A stretch of 64,000 nt of DNA, from NCBI GenBank assembly GCA_016932895.1, contig JAFGCA010000394.1, positions 1-64,000 of the forward strand, written 5' to 3'. The stretch comes from Sedimentisphaerales bacterium. Its GTDB lineage: Bacteria > Planctomycetota > Phycisphaerae > Sedimentisphaerales > SG8-4. The translations under genes and the position numbers were made by a program. Shown here piece by piece: positions 36,713 to 46,576 of this stretch. Numbering within the stretch: position 1 is the stretch's first letter; every line of letters starts with the position of its first letter. The notes under the pieces were generated by a model. The model was not told where the DNA came from. It worked only from the letters and a program-made list of their open reading frames with translations, and searched no databases.

Positions 36713-38026
36713 ATGAAGAAGACGCCGACAACAACCTGCAGCCGCCAGTCCAAGGACAGAACTCATTTGGGCCGGCGTCGTTTTCTAACCACGGTGGCGA
36801 AGGCCGGTACCCTGCTGGCGGTGCCATATGTAATCCCCAGCAGCGCGTTGGGCAGGGACGGCAGTGTCGCGCCCAGCGAGCGCATCACGCTGGGCGCCAT
36901 CGGCATCGGCAATCGGGGCCGGTACGTGCTGGGCTGCTTCCTGCGAGAACCTGATTTGCGGTGTGTGGCCGTCTGTGACGTTCGAGGCGACAACCGCCAG
37001 CGTGCCAAGGACGTGGTCGATGCCCAGAACGGCGACAAGGACTGCGCGACGTACATCGACATGCGCGAGTTACTCGCCCGCGACGATATCGACGCGGTGT
37101 TGATCGCAACGGGACCGAATTGGCATGTGACCGCTGCGACAATGGCCGCTCGGGCGGGCAAAGACGTCTACTGCGAAAAGCCCTGCACGAAGAACATCGC
37201 CCAGAGCCTGACCCTGGCGGAGGTCTTCCGCCGCACGGGCCGGGTGTTCCAGGCCGGCACGCAGCGTCGCAGCCTGCCCAACTTCGCCTATGCAGTCGAA
37301 TTAGCCCAGAGCGGCAAGTTAGGGCAACTCCAAACGGTCCACGCTCACCCCGGTGGTCTGGGCACCAGTATGAGCGGCTGGCTGCCGGCCGAGCCGGCAC
37401 CACCGCGAGAGAAGGTGGACTGGGACATGTATCTCGGGCCGGCCGCCTGGAGACCGTACACCTCCAAGCTGATGAACGCGTTCCACTTCGAGAAAGGCGG
37501 CGGTATGACGGGAGGGGGATGCCTCGAATGGGGCTCGCACTGCGTGGACCTCTGCCAGTGGGCCAACCAGGCCGACGACACGGCACCGGTCGAATACGAA
37601 CCGGTCAACGGCCAATTGCACGCCCGCTATGCCAACGGCGTCAAGCTGGTCATGCGTAACGACGGCTGGCTGCCGTTAGGCTCCTGCCCGGTCCGCTTCG
37701 AAGGCACGACCGGATGGGTCGAGACGGGCGACAATGCGGAGATGGCCGCGAGTTCCGATTCGCTGCTGCTGCGTCGCGGCAAGAAGATCCCCGGCTACCC
37801 GGCCGACTTCCACGTGCGCAACTTCCTCGATTGCGTCAAGACGCGCGCTCTGACCCGGGCCAACGCCGATTGCGCCTGCTGGGCGCACATCGCTTGCCAT
37901 GCGGCCAATGTCGCCTTGTTCCTGGACCGAAAAGTCAGGTTTGACCCGAAGACGACCCGGTTCATCGGCGACGAGCAGGCCAACCGACTGCGTTCCGAGG
38001 CCCTGCGGGAACCCTGGCGGATTTAG
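36713..38026 (+). CDS. Tat-exported Gfo/Idh/MocA-family oxidoreductase (copy 2)
   Basis: A 437-residue protein from ATG 36713 behind AAGGGAG; twelve codons upstream in frame are rejected. GRRRFLTTVAKAG is a twin-arginine signal. LGAIGIGNRGRYVLG is the dinucleotide-binding loop, CEKPCTKNI holds the family lysine, and GSHCVDLCQWAN contains the catalytic His. It shares the layout of copy 1, including the closing RLRSEALREPWRI (copy 1 ends in RPMRSPWRT), but many residues differ. Secreted Gfo/Idh enzymes act on sugars. The gene before it lies 250 bases upstream and the HEAT gene 42 bases downstream. Confidence 0.92.
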   Translation: MKKTPTTTCSRQSKDRTHLGRRRFLTTVAKAGTLLAVPYVIPSSALGRDGSVAPSERITLGAIGIGNRGRYVLGCFLREPDLRCVAVCDVRGDNRQRAKDVVDAQNGDKDCATYIDMRELLARDDIDAVLIATGPNWHVTAATMAARAGKDVYCEKPCTKNIAQSLTLAEVFRRTGRVFQAGTQRRSLPNFAYAVELAQSGKLGQLQTVHAHPGGLGTSMSGWLPAEPAPPREKVDWDMYLGPAAWRPYTSKLMNAFHFEKGGGMTGGGCLEWGSHCVDLCQWANQADDTAPVEYEPVNGQLHARYANGVKLVMRNDGWLPLGSCPVRFEGTTGWVETGDNAEMAASSDSLLLRRGKKIPGYPADFHVRNFLDCVKTRALTRANADCACWAHIACHAANVALFLDRKVRFDPKTTRFIGDEQANRLRSEALREPWRI

Positions 38027-38068
38027 CGTCCGATCATTCCGAAAGAAACCCTATCGACGAGGATAATC

Positions 38069-40012
38069 ATGATAGTTGAGAATCGATACTTCACGTGGTG
38101 TGTTTTGCTTCTTGCGGTCGTTGCTGCGGCCGGGACCTTCGCTCAAGATGCCAAACAGGACGAGTTGATCGCCGTGCTTCAGTCGAACGCCCCCAAGGCC
38201 GAGAAGGCCATCACCTGCAAGCGATTGGCCATCTACGGCACCGAGAAAGCCGTCCCGGTTCTGTCGCCGCTGCTGGCGGATCAAGAATTAGCGTCGTGGG
38301 CGCGAATCGCACTGGAGGCCATCCCGGGACCGGCCGCCGACGCAGCTCTGCGCGATGCGCTCGGCACACTGAAGGGCCGGCTGCTGATCGGAACGATCAA
38401 CTCGATCGCCGTTCGCGGTGACAGCCGCGCCGTGGACGGACTCGTGCAGAAGCTCGGTGACACCGACGCCGGCGTCGCATCGGCCGCGGCCGTGGCTCTG
38501 GGCCACATCGGCGGCGAACGAGCGGCCACGGTGCTGCCACGAGCACTGGGCGATGCTCTGGCCGACGTTCGTTCGGCGGTGGCAGAGGGCTGTGTTCTTT
38601 GTGCGGAGTGGTACTTGGCGCGGGACAAGTCCGCCAAAGCCGTGCAGTTGTACGACGCTGTTCGTAAGGCGGATGTACCCAAGCAGAGGCATCTGGAAGC
38701 CGTTCGCGGCGCGATTCTGGCCCGCCAATCGGCCGGGGTCCCGCTGTTGATCGAGCAGTTGCGCTCGGAAGACAAAGACAAGCTCGCCATCGGATTGCGC
38801 GCCGCCCGCGAGCTGCCCGGTCGCGACGTGACCGAGGCACTGGCGGCGGAACTGAAGCGTTTGCCCTCCGAGCGGCGCCCGCTGCTGCTGTTGGCCCTGG
38901 CCGATCGCAGCGATGAAGCGGTGTTGCCTGCCGTTCTCGAGGCGGCTAAAAGCAAGTCGAAGGATCTGCGGATCACCGCCATTGAGATCCTGATCCACCT
39001 GGGCGACGTCTCGTGCGTCCCGGTACTCCTCGATGCTGCGACCGAGGGCGACGCCGAACTGGAGCAGGCGGCCATGGAAGCACTTGTCAGACTACCTGGC
39101 AAGGATGTGGAGGCCGATCTGCTTGCCCGCCTGCCGCAGGCCAGAGGCAAGCTGCGCAGTGTGCTCATCGAGCTCGGCGGCCAGCGACAAATGAGTGCGG
39201 CTCTTCCCGCGGTGGTGTCGAGCCTTCAAGATTCCAACGATGAGATTCGCGGTACGGCGGTGCGGACCATCGGCATTATCGGTGGGGACCAGCAGGCGGC
39301 CGATCTCGTCAAACTGCTTCAGGCAACCAGCAGTTCCCGGGAACGAGCCGCCGTCGAGAAGGCTCTGCTGGCCATCAGCGGTCGCGGCGGAGTGAAGTGC
39401 ATTCCGCACCTGCGTCCTCTGACGCAAAGCAGTGACGCCGACCTGCACATGATCGGGCTGCACGCGCTGGCCATCATTGGCGGGCCCGAGGCGCTGGGGG
39501 CCGTGATCTCCGCGATGGAAGACGCCAAACCGGTGGTGCAGGACGAGGCGGTACGCATCCTGTCGACCTGGCCGAACAATTGGCCCGAAGACACCGACGC
39601 CGGGCGGGCTTTGCTGAAAATGGCGACGTCGGCTGAGAAAATGTCCCATCAAGTGCTGGGTTTGCGCGGCTACCTGCAGTACGTGCGCGGCACTACAAAG
39701 CTCACCAGCGACCAGAAAGTGGCCCAGGTCAGTGACCTGCGATCCCACATCAACCGGCCCGAAGAGGAGCGGCTGGCCATCGCCGTTCTGGGCGAAGCGC
39801 CGAGTACCGGTGCTCTGGAGTTGCTGACGAAACTGGCACAAGACCCGGCGGTTGCCGAGGAAGCCTATTCGGCCATCGTCCAGATTGCCGGCCAAAACAC
39901 GCCGGGGCTGTCCAAACAGCAACGCCGACAAGCGCTGCAAATGGTGATCGAGAAATCCGGTAATGAGGGTACGAAAAGGAGGGCTCGACAGACCCTGAAC
40001 CGAGTGAGATAA
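38069..40012 (+). CDS. Secreted HEAT-repeat protein
   Basis: A 647-residue protein with a signal peptide ending TFAQ. The rest is helical repeats of about 30 residues, such as DGLVQKLGDTDAGVASAAAVALGHIGG, VVSSLQDSNDEIRGTAVRTIGIIGG and VISAMEDAKPVVQDEAVRIL, matching HEAT/PBS-lyase repeats. Such secreted HEAT proteins are common in Planctomycetes and serve as binding scaffolds. No catalytic domain is visible. It follows the second Gfo/Idh gene after 42 bases with an AGGA ribosome site, and may be its partner. Confidence 0.85.
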   Translation: MIVENRYFTWCVLLLAVVAAAGTFAQDAKQDELIAVLQSNAPKAEKAITCKRLAIYGTEKAVPVLSPLLADQELASWARIALEAIPGPAADAALRDALGTLKGRLLIGTINSIAVRGDSRAVDGLVQKLGDTDAGVASAAAVALGHIGGERAATVLPRALGDALADVRSAVAEGCVLCAEWYLARDKSAKAVQLYDAVRKADVPKQRHLEAVRGAILARQSAGVPLLIEQLRSEDKDKLAIGLRAARELPGRDVTEALAAELKRLPSERRPLLLLALADRSDEAVLPAVLEAAKSKSKDLRITAIEILIHLGDVSCVPVLLDAATEGDAELEQAAMEALVRLPGKDVEADLLARLPQARGKLRSVLIELGGQRQMSAALPAVVSSLQDSNDEIRGTAVRTIGIIGGDQQAADLVKLLQATSSSRERAAVEKALLAISGRGGVKCIPHLRPLTQSSDADLHMIGLHALAIIGGPEALGAVISAMEDAKPVVQDEAVRILSTWPNNWPEDTDAGRALLKMATSAEKMSHQVLGLRGYLQYVRGTTKLTSDQKVAQVSDLRSHINRPEEERLAIAVLGEAPSTGALELLTKLAQDPAVAEEAYSAIVQIAGQNTPGLSKQQRRQALQMVIEKSGNEGTKRRARQTLNRVR

Positions 40013-40080
40013 CCGCGCAGGGCAACCAGCGTCCCGCCAGATTCAACGGCGGTATCTCAATGTCCCCCATGCGGGTCGAA

Positions 40081-40134
40081 GGCCGTTTCGCAGGCATGCG
40101 CTGATGAATTCGGCGTATGCCTGCCACTTCGGCC
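40081..40134. terminator. Strong stem-loop between convergent genes, probable bidirectional terminator
   Basis: GCAGGCATGCGC (40090-40101) pairs with GCGTATGCCTGC (40113-40124) with one wobble around an 11-base loop. GGCCG (40081-40085) pairs with CGGCC (40130-40134) outside. It lies between the HEAT gene stop and the convergent GH95 stop. There is no strong T-run. Confidence 0.5.
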
Positions 40135-40152
40135 ACCAACCGACATTCTCCT

Positions 40153-42588
40153 TCAAGGCCCTTGTACGGGCTTGATATGGTAGGTCTGTCCGGTTTCTGT
40201 CCGAAACTCCACAATGCTCCCCTCCAGTTTATCGAGAGCAACCGGCTCTCCTGCGGAGGTGATCCGGACCGGCATTGCTGTCCGCACGCGGCAGGTCTTG
40301 CCGAAGTTGGATATGAGCGTGGCGTTGTGCAACCTGCCGTCTTCCCAAGCGAGGTCGATGTTGAAGCCTCCGCGCGCGCACAGACCCTCGACGCGGCCGT
40401 CCGGCCAAGCTTGCGGAAGGGCCGGCAGCAGATGTATCTCGTTCCCGTGGCTTTGGAGGAGCATTTCTGCGATACCTGCCGCGCCGCCAAAATTACCGTC
40501 GATCTGAAAGACTCGGCCCGGCCAGCAGGCATTGAACAGATTACCGAAGGTGTTCACGCTGATGAGACGACGCAGATAGTCATAGGCCTGGGGCGCATCC
40601 TGAAGTCGCGCTCGCAGTGCCGTCTTCCAGGCGTTGCTCCAGCCGACATCGCCTTTGGCCCCGCGGCGTTCAAGGGACCGTCGCGCCGCCGCGGCCAGTT
40701 TCGGGTCCACCTGAGGGGCGCATTCATGGTAAGGATACAGGCCGTACATGTGTGAGATGTGACGGTGGTGGGGGTCCGGCTCATCGTAAGGTTCCAGCCA
40801 CTCTTGCAGGCGGCCGTCGGGAGCGATCTGATTGGGTGCGAGGCGGCCTCGTTTCGCCACAAGAAGCTCACGGAATTCCTTGTCGGTGTCGAGGACTTCG
40901 CTGGCGGCGATGCAGTTGCCGAACAACTCGCGCAGAAGTTGCATGTCTACGGCAGGCCCCATGCACACGTGGGCGGTCTTGCCGTCGGCCATGCGAAAGG
41001 AGTTTTCCGGGGAATTGGACGGCGCCGTGACGAGCCAGCCGTGCCTGGGTTCTTCGATGAGCATGTCCAGGTAGAACTGGGCCGAGCCCTTCATGATCGG
41101 ATAGGCCCAACGCAGATACTCTCCGTCGGGACGAAATGCGTAGTGTTCCCACAGGTGCTCGCAGAGCCAGGCCGAGCCGCTGGTCGTGGCGCCCCAGGAC
41201 GCTCGTTCCCCCGGGGCGGTGAAGCCCCACACGTTCGTAATCACGTGGGCCACCCATCCGTCCGCGTCGTAATAGACCCGGGCGGTTTGGGCGCCCGGTT
41301 TCTGGAGTGACTCGATCAAGCTGAGAAGGGGGCCGTGGCAATCGCTCAGCGCGGCGACTTCGGCAATCCAGTAGTTCATCTGAACGTTGATATCCAGATG
41401 ATAATCGCCGTTCCACGGCGTCTGAATCTCCTCCGCCCAGATGCCTTGCAGGTTCGCCGGAAGTGTCCCGGGACGTGAAGAGCTGATAAGCAGGTAACGG
41501 GCGTAATTGAAATAGAGCGCCGCCAGCGCCGGATCGGCGCCGCCTTCGCTGAACACGGCCAATCGGCGGTCCGTCGGCAGGTTGGCAGCTTCTCGACTTG
41601 TGTCGCTCCCATCGTCGAGTGTCAGCGAAACGCGATTGAAGAAACGCCCATGGTCTGTCGTGTGATCGGCTCGCAGTCTCGCATAGGGCCTGGCCATGGC
41701 CCGGGAGACGACCTCTTCCGCCTTCGCCTCCGGGTCTGCAAGGATGCGACGTCGCGGCACATTCCCCCGGTAATCGGTCTCCCCGGCAACCAGGAGAAGG
41801 ACTTCGTCTGCGTTGCTTACCTGCAGCCGGTTCTCCTTGGCGGCGATTCGTCCCCCCGCGCAAACGACTCGGACGCGAACGACATAACGGACTCCGCCGC
41901 CGCTCTGGCCGTCAGAGAGCTGGCCCGTCATCAGCAAGGTGTCGTCATGCACCGCTCGCACGGTGGCTCGCTCGGGGCGGTCCAGCGCAACGCTGACATC
42001 CAGCACGTTCTTCTTGTCGGCGGTCAGACGCACCACTGCCACCTGGTCAGGGGCGCTGACGAAATACTCCCGGCGGAAGGTAATACCACCGGTCTCGTAG
42101 CTCACTTGCGCCACGGCGGAGCGGAGATCGAGCTCCCGGCGGTATTGGCTCACCGTGTTCGGGTCCGTATTGAACGTCAGCCGGAGGTTTCCCATAACCT
42201 GATAGCAGCCAAACGGAACGTTGGCGCCGCTTCCGTGCCCGGACCCTTTGCCCTGGCAGGTGAACGTCTCGTTGACGAGCTGCTCGGCTTCGACGTTCCG
42301 ACCCTGCTGCAAGAGACGGCGTATCTCGGGCAGCCGCTTGTAGGCGTCCGGTCGATTGTCCTGGGCCGGCGACCCGGACCACATCGATTCCTCGTTCAGC
42401 ACGATCCGGTCCTGCTCGACGCCGCCAAATACCATCATGCCCAGCCGGCCGTTGCCTAAGGGAAGCGATTGCGTGAAATGCTCGGCCGGCTGACGATACC
42501 ACATGACCGAGGATGGCTCCGCATACAGTCCGGCCGCATGGACCAAGCCAATACAAGAAACGGCAACCCAACATCGTGTGAAGTTCAT
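40153..42588 (-). CDS. GH95 alpha-L-fucosidase/galactosidase-like enzyme (copy 2)
   Basis: An 811-residue protein starting at ATG 42588 behind AGGAGA, with a signal peptide ending near LYAE. GH95 blocks are LPLGNGRLGMMVFGG, LNEESMWSGSP, NLQGIWAEEIQTPW, NVQMNYWIAE, HRHISHMYGLYPYHE and QIDGNFGGAAGIAEM. It is a standard full-length family member and longer than copy 1. Between the two copies only these motif regions are strongly alike. It is the last gene of a minus-strand run that starts at about 49.4 kb, 58 bases after the phosphoesterase gene. Confidence 0.94.
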   Translation of the reverse strand: MNFTRCWVAVSCIGLVHAAGLYAEPSSVMWYRQPAEHFTQSLPLGNGRLGMMVFGGVEQDRIVLNEESMWSGSPAQDNRPDAYKRLPEIRRLLQQGRNVEAEQLVNETFTCQGKGSGHGSGANVPFGCYQVMGNLRLTFNTDPNTVSQYRRELDLRSAVAQVSYETGGITFRREYFVSAPDQVAVVRLTADKKNVLDVSVALDRPERATVRAVHDDTLLMTGQLSDGQSGGGVRYVVRVRVVCAGGRIAAKENRLQVSNADEVLLLVAGETDYRGNVPRRRILADPEAKAEEVVSRAMARPYARLRADHTTDHGRFFNRVSLTLDDGSDTSREAANLPTDRRLAVFSEGGADPALAALYFNYARYLLISSSRPGTLPANLQGIWAEEIQTPWNGDYHLDINVQMNYWIAEVAALSDCHGPLLSLIESLQKPGAQTARVYYDADGWVAHVITNVWGFTAPGERASWGATTSGSAWLCEHLWEHYAFRPDGEYLRWAYPIMKGSAQFYLDMLIEEPRHGWLVTAPSNSPENSFRMADGKTAHVCMGPAVDMQLLRELFGNCIAASEVLDTDKEFRELLVAKRGRLAPNQIAPDGRLQEWLEPYDEPDPHHRHISHMYGLYPYHECAPQVDPKLAAAARRSLERRGAKGDVGWSNAWKTALRARLQDAPQAYDYLRRLISVNTFGNLFNACWPGRVFQIDGNFGGAAGIAEMLLQSHGNEIHLLPALPQAWPDGRVEGLCARGGFNIDLAWEDGRLHNATLISNFGKTCRVRTAMPVRITSAGEPVALDKLEGSIVEFRTETGQTYHIKPVQGP

Positions 42589-42646
42589 AGCAATCTCCTG
42601 TCAAACCGGCGCACCGATTCCGCTGGTTACACACCTACGGTCGTGT

Positions 42647-43633
42647 TTACCTTACAACCGCTTCCAACCGGCGCGTCGAGATGCGCGGAACAACTCGATC
42701 TTTCTTGTCCCTGGGGTACCCGATGTCCCATGGTGAAGGCCCCACCCATTCACTTTGCGTTCCTTCGATCCGAATGGTCCCGTCCGATTGGACTGTGACA
42801 AGGGCAAACAGAGGATCGCGGTAGGGAACCGTGTACTTGATCCAGGGATAGTCCCGGTCGATCTCGTCGCTGTATCGGACGTGCTGATAATTACCGCCAA
42901 CCCAGAAATACGACATGCTGTTGATCTGGATGTAATGGATGCCGTTGATCTCGCGGGAATAATCGATGTGATGGTGGCCGCTGAAGCATGCAACGACCTT
43001 CTTCCTTCCTGCCGCCTGATTGGCATCCTCCAGTATTTTGCGAATCGCCTCCCCGTTGGCAATGCCGCCTGGGTCTTCCAGGCTTTGATGCGAGAAAATG
43101 ACCGTCGGCAGAGGCGTGTTCTCCAACTCTCGACGCAGCCATTGCTGTTGTTCGGCGCCGATGTACCGGGCATATCCGGGCTGCGGAGGGTCTGTCTTGT
43201 CGTTGCCGTCGAGGACGATGAAATGGAAGCCACCTTTCTCGAAGGCGTAGTATTTCGCCGGGATCTTCCAGTACGTCACCGTTTGTTCCCGGGTGAATCC
43301 GCCATCGGTGTCGTGATTGCCGAGCACGTGGTACCGAGGGCCCTCGAACGAGTTCCAGACCGCCATGAAGCCGTTGTTGTGCGCGTAGGGCCGACAGAAG
43401 TCCCCCAACTGGATGATGAAATCGACCTTCCGCTGATTCATTCGACCGACAAAGGCCTCGATCCGTTGATCCGCATCGTGCATTAAATCCTTGTGCACGT
43501 CCGCACAAACGCCAAAGCGGATCGACTCGGACGTCGGTTCGGCGTTGGCGCATCCGTGCAGCACCGGGATCATGACGCTCAGGGCAAGCAGACGCCGGAT
43601 GACGGCCCGCTTGTCTTTCGTGCAGGCGTGCAT
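42647..43633 (-). CDS. Calcineurin-like metallophosphoesterase lipoprotein
   Basis: A 328-residue protein. The N-terminus has a hydrophobic stretch and a lipobox-like LHGC (Cys28). The metal-binding motifs are in order: ADVH (Asp45, His47), QLGDFCRP, GNHD, FSHQS and SGHHH. These define a dinuclear metallophosphoesterase. The substrate is unknown; secreted members may act on phosphate esters or sugar phosphates. The start lies five bases after the stop of the HzsA-like gene, so the two are co-transcribed. Confidence 0.88.
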   Translation of the reverse strand: MHACTKDKRAVIRRLLALSVMIPVLHGCANAEPTSESIRFGVCADVHKDLMHDADQRIEAFVGRMNQRKVDFIIQLGDFCRPYAHNNGFMAVWNSFEGPRYHVLGNHDTDGGFTREQTVTYWKIPAKYYAFEKGGFHFIVLDGNDKTDPPQPGYARYIGAEQQQWLRRELENTPLPTVIFSHQSLEDPGGIANGEAIRKILEDANQAAGRKKVVACFSGHHHIDYSREINGIHYIQINSMSYFWVGGNYQHVRYSDEIDRDYPWIKYTVPYRDPLFALVTVQSDGTIRIEGTQSEWVGPSPWDIGYPRDKKDRVVPRISTRRLEAVVR

Positions 43634-43638
43634 TCGTT

Positions 43639-46566
43639 CTATCTCCTATTGCGGGCGGGCGGCCGGTCGATGAGCAGGGGGCCACAGGCTTGGCGCAGGG
43701 CGAGCAAACGCTGCTCCTGATCGGGACCGAAAGAACCGAGTTTCTGCGCATATCCATCCATCCACACGATCAGGCGTGCCAGGCTGTCGTCATCCAGCTT
43801 GACGTCGTAGTGGCCGTGCGGATCGGTAATCTTTGCCAGCAGCACACTCTGATCGGCCGGGCAGGCCCCTTCCACAGACCGCCCCTCGCGGTAACGCGCC
43901 ATGACGTGATCCTGCAAACTCGGCCGGCCGTACCGAACCAGGGACTCATATGCGTTGGAGGCCGTCAGATCGAACGCTCTGGCCTCGGCATCCTCGCCAG
44001 TGGCACTGTGGCACTGCACACAGTGCCGGTTGAGCACCGGCTGGACCAGCGTGTCGAACCGAAGCGGCCAGGACCCGTCGGGCCCAGTTGTGATTTTCGA
44101 AGGAGCACGCCGGGCTGCCAGCAGGGGGCGTGTTGGCGGGGCCTCGTAGCGCGATTCGTGGCACCCGATGCAACTGAGGGTTTGGCCGGGTTGGACGTGC
44201 GTTGTCGAACGCATCGTCTGGATGGCCATGCCGCGAGCGTCCAGAGCCTGGAAGAAAACGATCACGCCGGAAGGTATCCGGAAATACGCGGAGCCGTCTT
44301 CCTCCACCGGGACCGTTCCCAGGACGCACTTTCCCGGATCGTCGCGTGTCACTCCCAGGTTGGGATAGTTCATGGTCGGATGCGTCTTGGCTGGAACGGC
44401 AATGATGCGAAGCGCCTTGACATCGCCGCGTTTGACAGTGGTGAGGCCCTGGTAGACATCGGCAAGAAGGAACCGACCCTCCGGTTCAGCATTTTGGTCG
44501 ATGCTGCTGGCGATGCGAGGGGGAGACTTTCGCCGCTGCAGGGGAATCGGATACATGCAGGAGATGTCAGGGTCGCGGTAGAGCAGTTCCATATTCCCTT
44601 CGGCGTCGAACAGATAAAGGCCCATGCCGTTGGGCGGCCGCATCGTGGTGTGCCACCGGTCCCAGCCGTTCGACTTGCCGGGCGCCATGGCCCCCTCGTC
44701 TCCCCACGCCACCAGATAAAATCGCTCGGAGAGCGGCCAGGGATTGGCGTAGTAGGTCTCGGGCCAGCCTTCGGCCTCGGGAAATGCCACTTCCGGCGTC
44801 ATGCGGGTGATCGGCGAGGGCCCCTCCATGCCCACGGTCGGGTCCAGCAGCACGAGGCTGCCCATCGTTTGAGAATGATGCGCCGAAGCGGTGAAAACGA
44901 TCTTGTGAGAATCGGGAACGCTGCGGGGCTCGAACGTGCAGTGCGGCGTCCTCGAATAGTTGGCGTACACGATGTGGGCATTGGTGCCGTCGGGATTGGT
45001 GGCCCAAAGACTCATATAGGGCATATTGTCGCGATCGACGTAATCCCAGCGCGAGTAGAGAATGGAGCCATCGTGAGCCACGGAAGGCGTCCACTCGAAC
45101 ATCTCAAACGGTGATATCGCGCACAGGTCGCCGCTCTGGGGCTCCAGTGTATGGAGAGTGTACACCACACAGGGCCGTTCGGGTCCCCCGCCACAACGCA
45201 CGTACACATCCGGCAGATCCCTCGTGACGAGCGTTTGCCGGGCGCTGTCGCGGCCGCACTGGATGAACTGACCGCGGCGGGTGGACAAAAAGACAATCCT
45301 CCCGTCCGGCAGGTACCGCCCGTCGAAATCATCATATTTGCCGTGTGTCAACTGCCTCAGGCCGGTGCCGTCGATGCGCATCTCGAAGAGATGGTAAAAA
45401 GCGTCCTCCGGGACGTTGCCCTTGTCCAGTTTGTTCTGCTCTGCGGCCAGGTTGGGGTAGTGCCTGCACCAGGCAAAAAGCACCTTTTGCCCGTCGTACG
45501 ACAACATTGGCCGCAGGAAACTCCCCGGTGCTGAAAGCGCCCGGCTGATGCATCTGACCTGCGGCACGTCATTGGTGATGCCGTCCAGTATATAGAGCCC
45601 CCCTCCCGGGCGCGACCACCAGCCGATATACTGATCGGACATGTGGTTGTAGCCGGTGGGGACGCGCTTGGCGAACAGCATCGAATCGAAATCGAGGATC
45701 GGGTGGGCCAGCGTGAGTCGGCGTTGAATCCAGCGGGCTTCCAGATAGAGCGATTTTCCAACGGCCTCCGCAGGCAAAGCTTCCACCCTCTCTGCCAACG
45801 CGGCAATGGCCTTGCGGTCCGTCGATACATCGAGACCCTGCGCCTGCAATTCCTCTGCGAGCCTCCGGCAATGGGCGAGAATCTCCGCCACCCGCAGCGC
45901 GCCGCATCTCTTCCAGTCGACACCTGCTCGGCGCTGCTGTCGTGTGGACCACTGGGATACACTGACCTGGTCGGCCGGGCGGTGCAGGGCGAGATTCTCC
46001 TCCGGCGCCGCCAGCCCGAAAACTTCCACTTCATCCAGGTGAAGGTATGTGGTGCCCGGCAGTTGAACGCGCACGAACCGGCCCCTTTGCCCGTTCAATT
46101 GGACCACGAGCGGCTTCTTGTCGGTGAAACCGCCGAACCAAGTCCCGTTGCGTGAATAGACCGTGCGCCAATCGTGTCCATCCTCCGAGAGTAGAATGCG
46201 CAAATGACTCACTCGCTCCGAGGCGCCGTCCATGCGGTTCCAGACGACCACCTTCGCAACGGGCTGCGCCGTCCCGAGGTCCACGTGCCACCAGGGGTTC
46301 GTCGCCTGGCCCGTGTGAAAGCCATAGGTGCCGTCTTTGATCCCGTCGCAGCCGCCGGCAGCGTCGAGTTGCGGTGTTACCTCGACCGTACCGGTCTGCC
46401 CGGTTCGGTCGGTACGATACTTTTCCTGTCGCAGCCAGTCCGCCTCGACCCGGGCGCCGAATGCGGCGCGAGCCCCGGCCCCCTCGTCACGTGGGACAGC
46501 GAGAGCACGCCCCCCCACGCAGATACACAACACTACGACAACCCACAGCACGACCTCCCGCCTCAT
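43639..46566 (-). CDS. Secreted diheme protein: discoidin domain plus HzsA-like propeller and cytochrome c motifs
   Basis: A 975-residue protein with a signal peptide ending RALA. Residues about 60-195 form an F5/8 type C (discoidin) domain (KDGTYGFHTGQATNPWWHVDLG to LDEVEVFG). The middle has TolB-like propeller repeats (FEMRIDGTGLRQLTHGKYDDF and LPDGRIVFLSTRRG). The C-terminal part has FLLADVYQGLTTVKRGDVKALRI and PVEEDGSAYFRIP, as in the hydrazine synthase alpha family domain. Two CxxCH heme sites follow: CIGCH at 799-803 and CVQCH at 849-853. No anammox partner genes are present, so hydrazine synthesis is not implied; electron transfer or sugar oxidation are guesses. It is coupled to SDR (10 bases) and phosphoesterase (5 bases). 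Confidence 0.8.
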   Translation of the reverse strand: MRREVVLWVVVVLCICVGGRALAVPRDEGAGARAAFGARVEADWLRQEKYRTDRTGQTGTVEVTPQLDAAGGCDGIKDGTYGFHTGQATNPWWHVDLGTAQPVAKVVVWNRMDGASERVSHLRILLSEDGHDWRTVYSRNGTWFGGFTDKKPLVVQLNGQRGRFVRVQLPGTTYLHLDEVEVFGLAAPEENLALHRPADQVSVSQWSTRQQRRAGVDWKRCGALRVAEILAHCRRLAEELQAQGLDVSTDRKAIAALAERVEALPAEAVGKSLYLEARWIQRRLTLAHPILDFDSMLFAKRVPTGYNHMSDQYIGWWSRPGGGLYILDGITNDVPQVRCISRALSAPGSFLRPMLSYDGQKVLFAWCRHYPNLAAEQNKLDKGNVPEDAFYHLFEMRIDGTGLRQLTHGKYDDFDGRYLPDGRIVFLSTRRGQFIQCGRDSARQTLVTRDLPDVYVRCGGGPERPCVVYTLHTLEPQSGDLCAISPFEMFEWTPSVAHDGSILYSRWDYVDRDNMPYMSLWATNPDGTNAHIVYANYSRTPHCTFEPRSVPDSHKIVFTASAHHSQTMGSLVLLDPTVGMEGPSPITRMTPEVAFPEAEGWPETYYANPWPLSERFYLVAWGDEGAMAPGKSNGWDRWHTTMRPPNGMGLYLFDAEGNMELLYRDPDISCMYPIPLQRRKSPPRIASSIDQNAEPEGRFLLADVYQGLTTVKRGDVKALRIIAVPAKTHPTMNYPNLGVTRDDPGKCVLGTVPVEEDGSAYFRIPSGVIVFFQALDARGMAIQTMRSTTHVQPGQTLSCIGCHESRYEAPPTRPLLAARRAPSKITTGPDGSWPLRFDTLVQPVLNRHCVQCHSATGEDAEARAFDLTASNAYESLVRYGRPSLQDHVMARYREGRSVEGACPADQSVLLAKITDPHGHYDVKLDDDSLARLIVWMDGYAQKLGSFGPDQEQRLLALRQACGPLLIDRPPARNRR

Positions 46567-46576
46567 AGAGTCTCTC

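Noticed and set aside
43690..45114. 474-residue plus-strand frame
   Set aside because: Antisense of the HzsA-like protein, which has two CxxCH motifs in the chosen frame.
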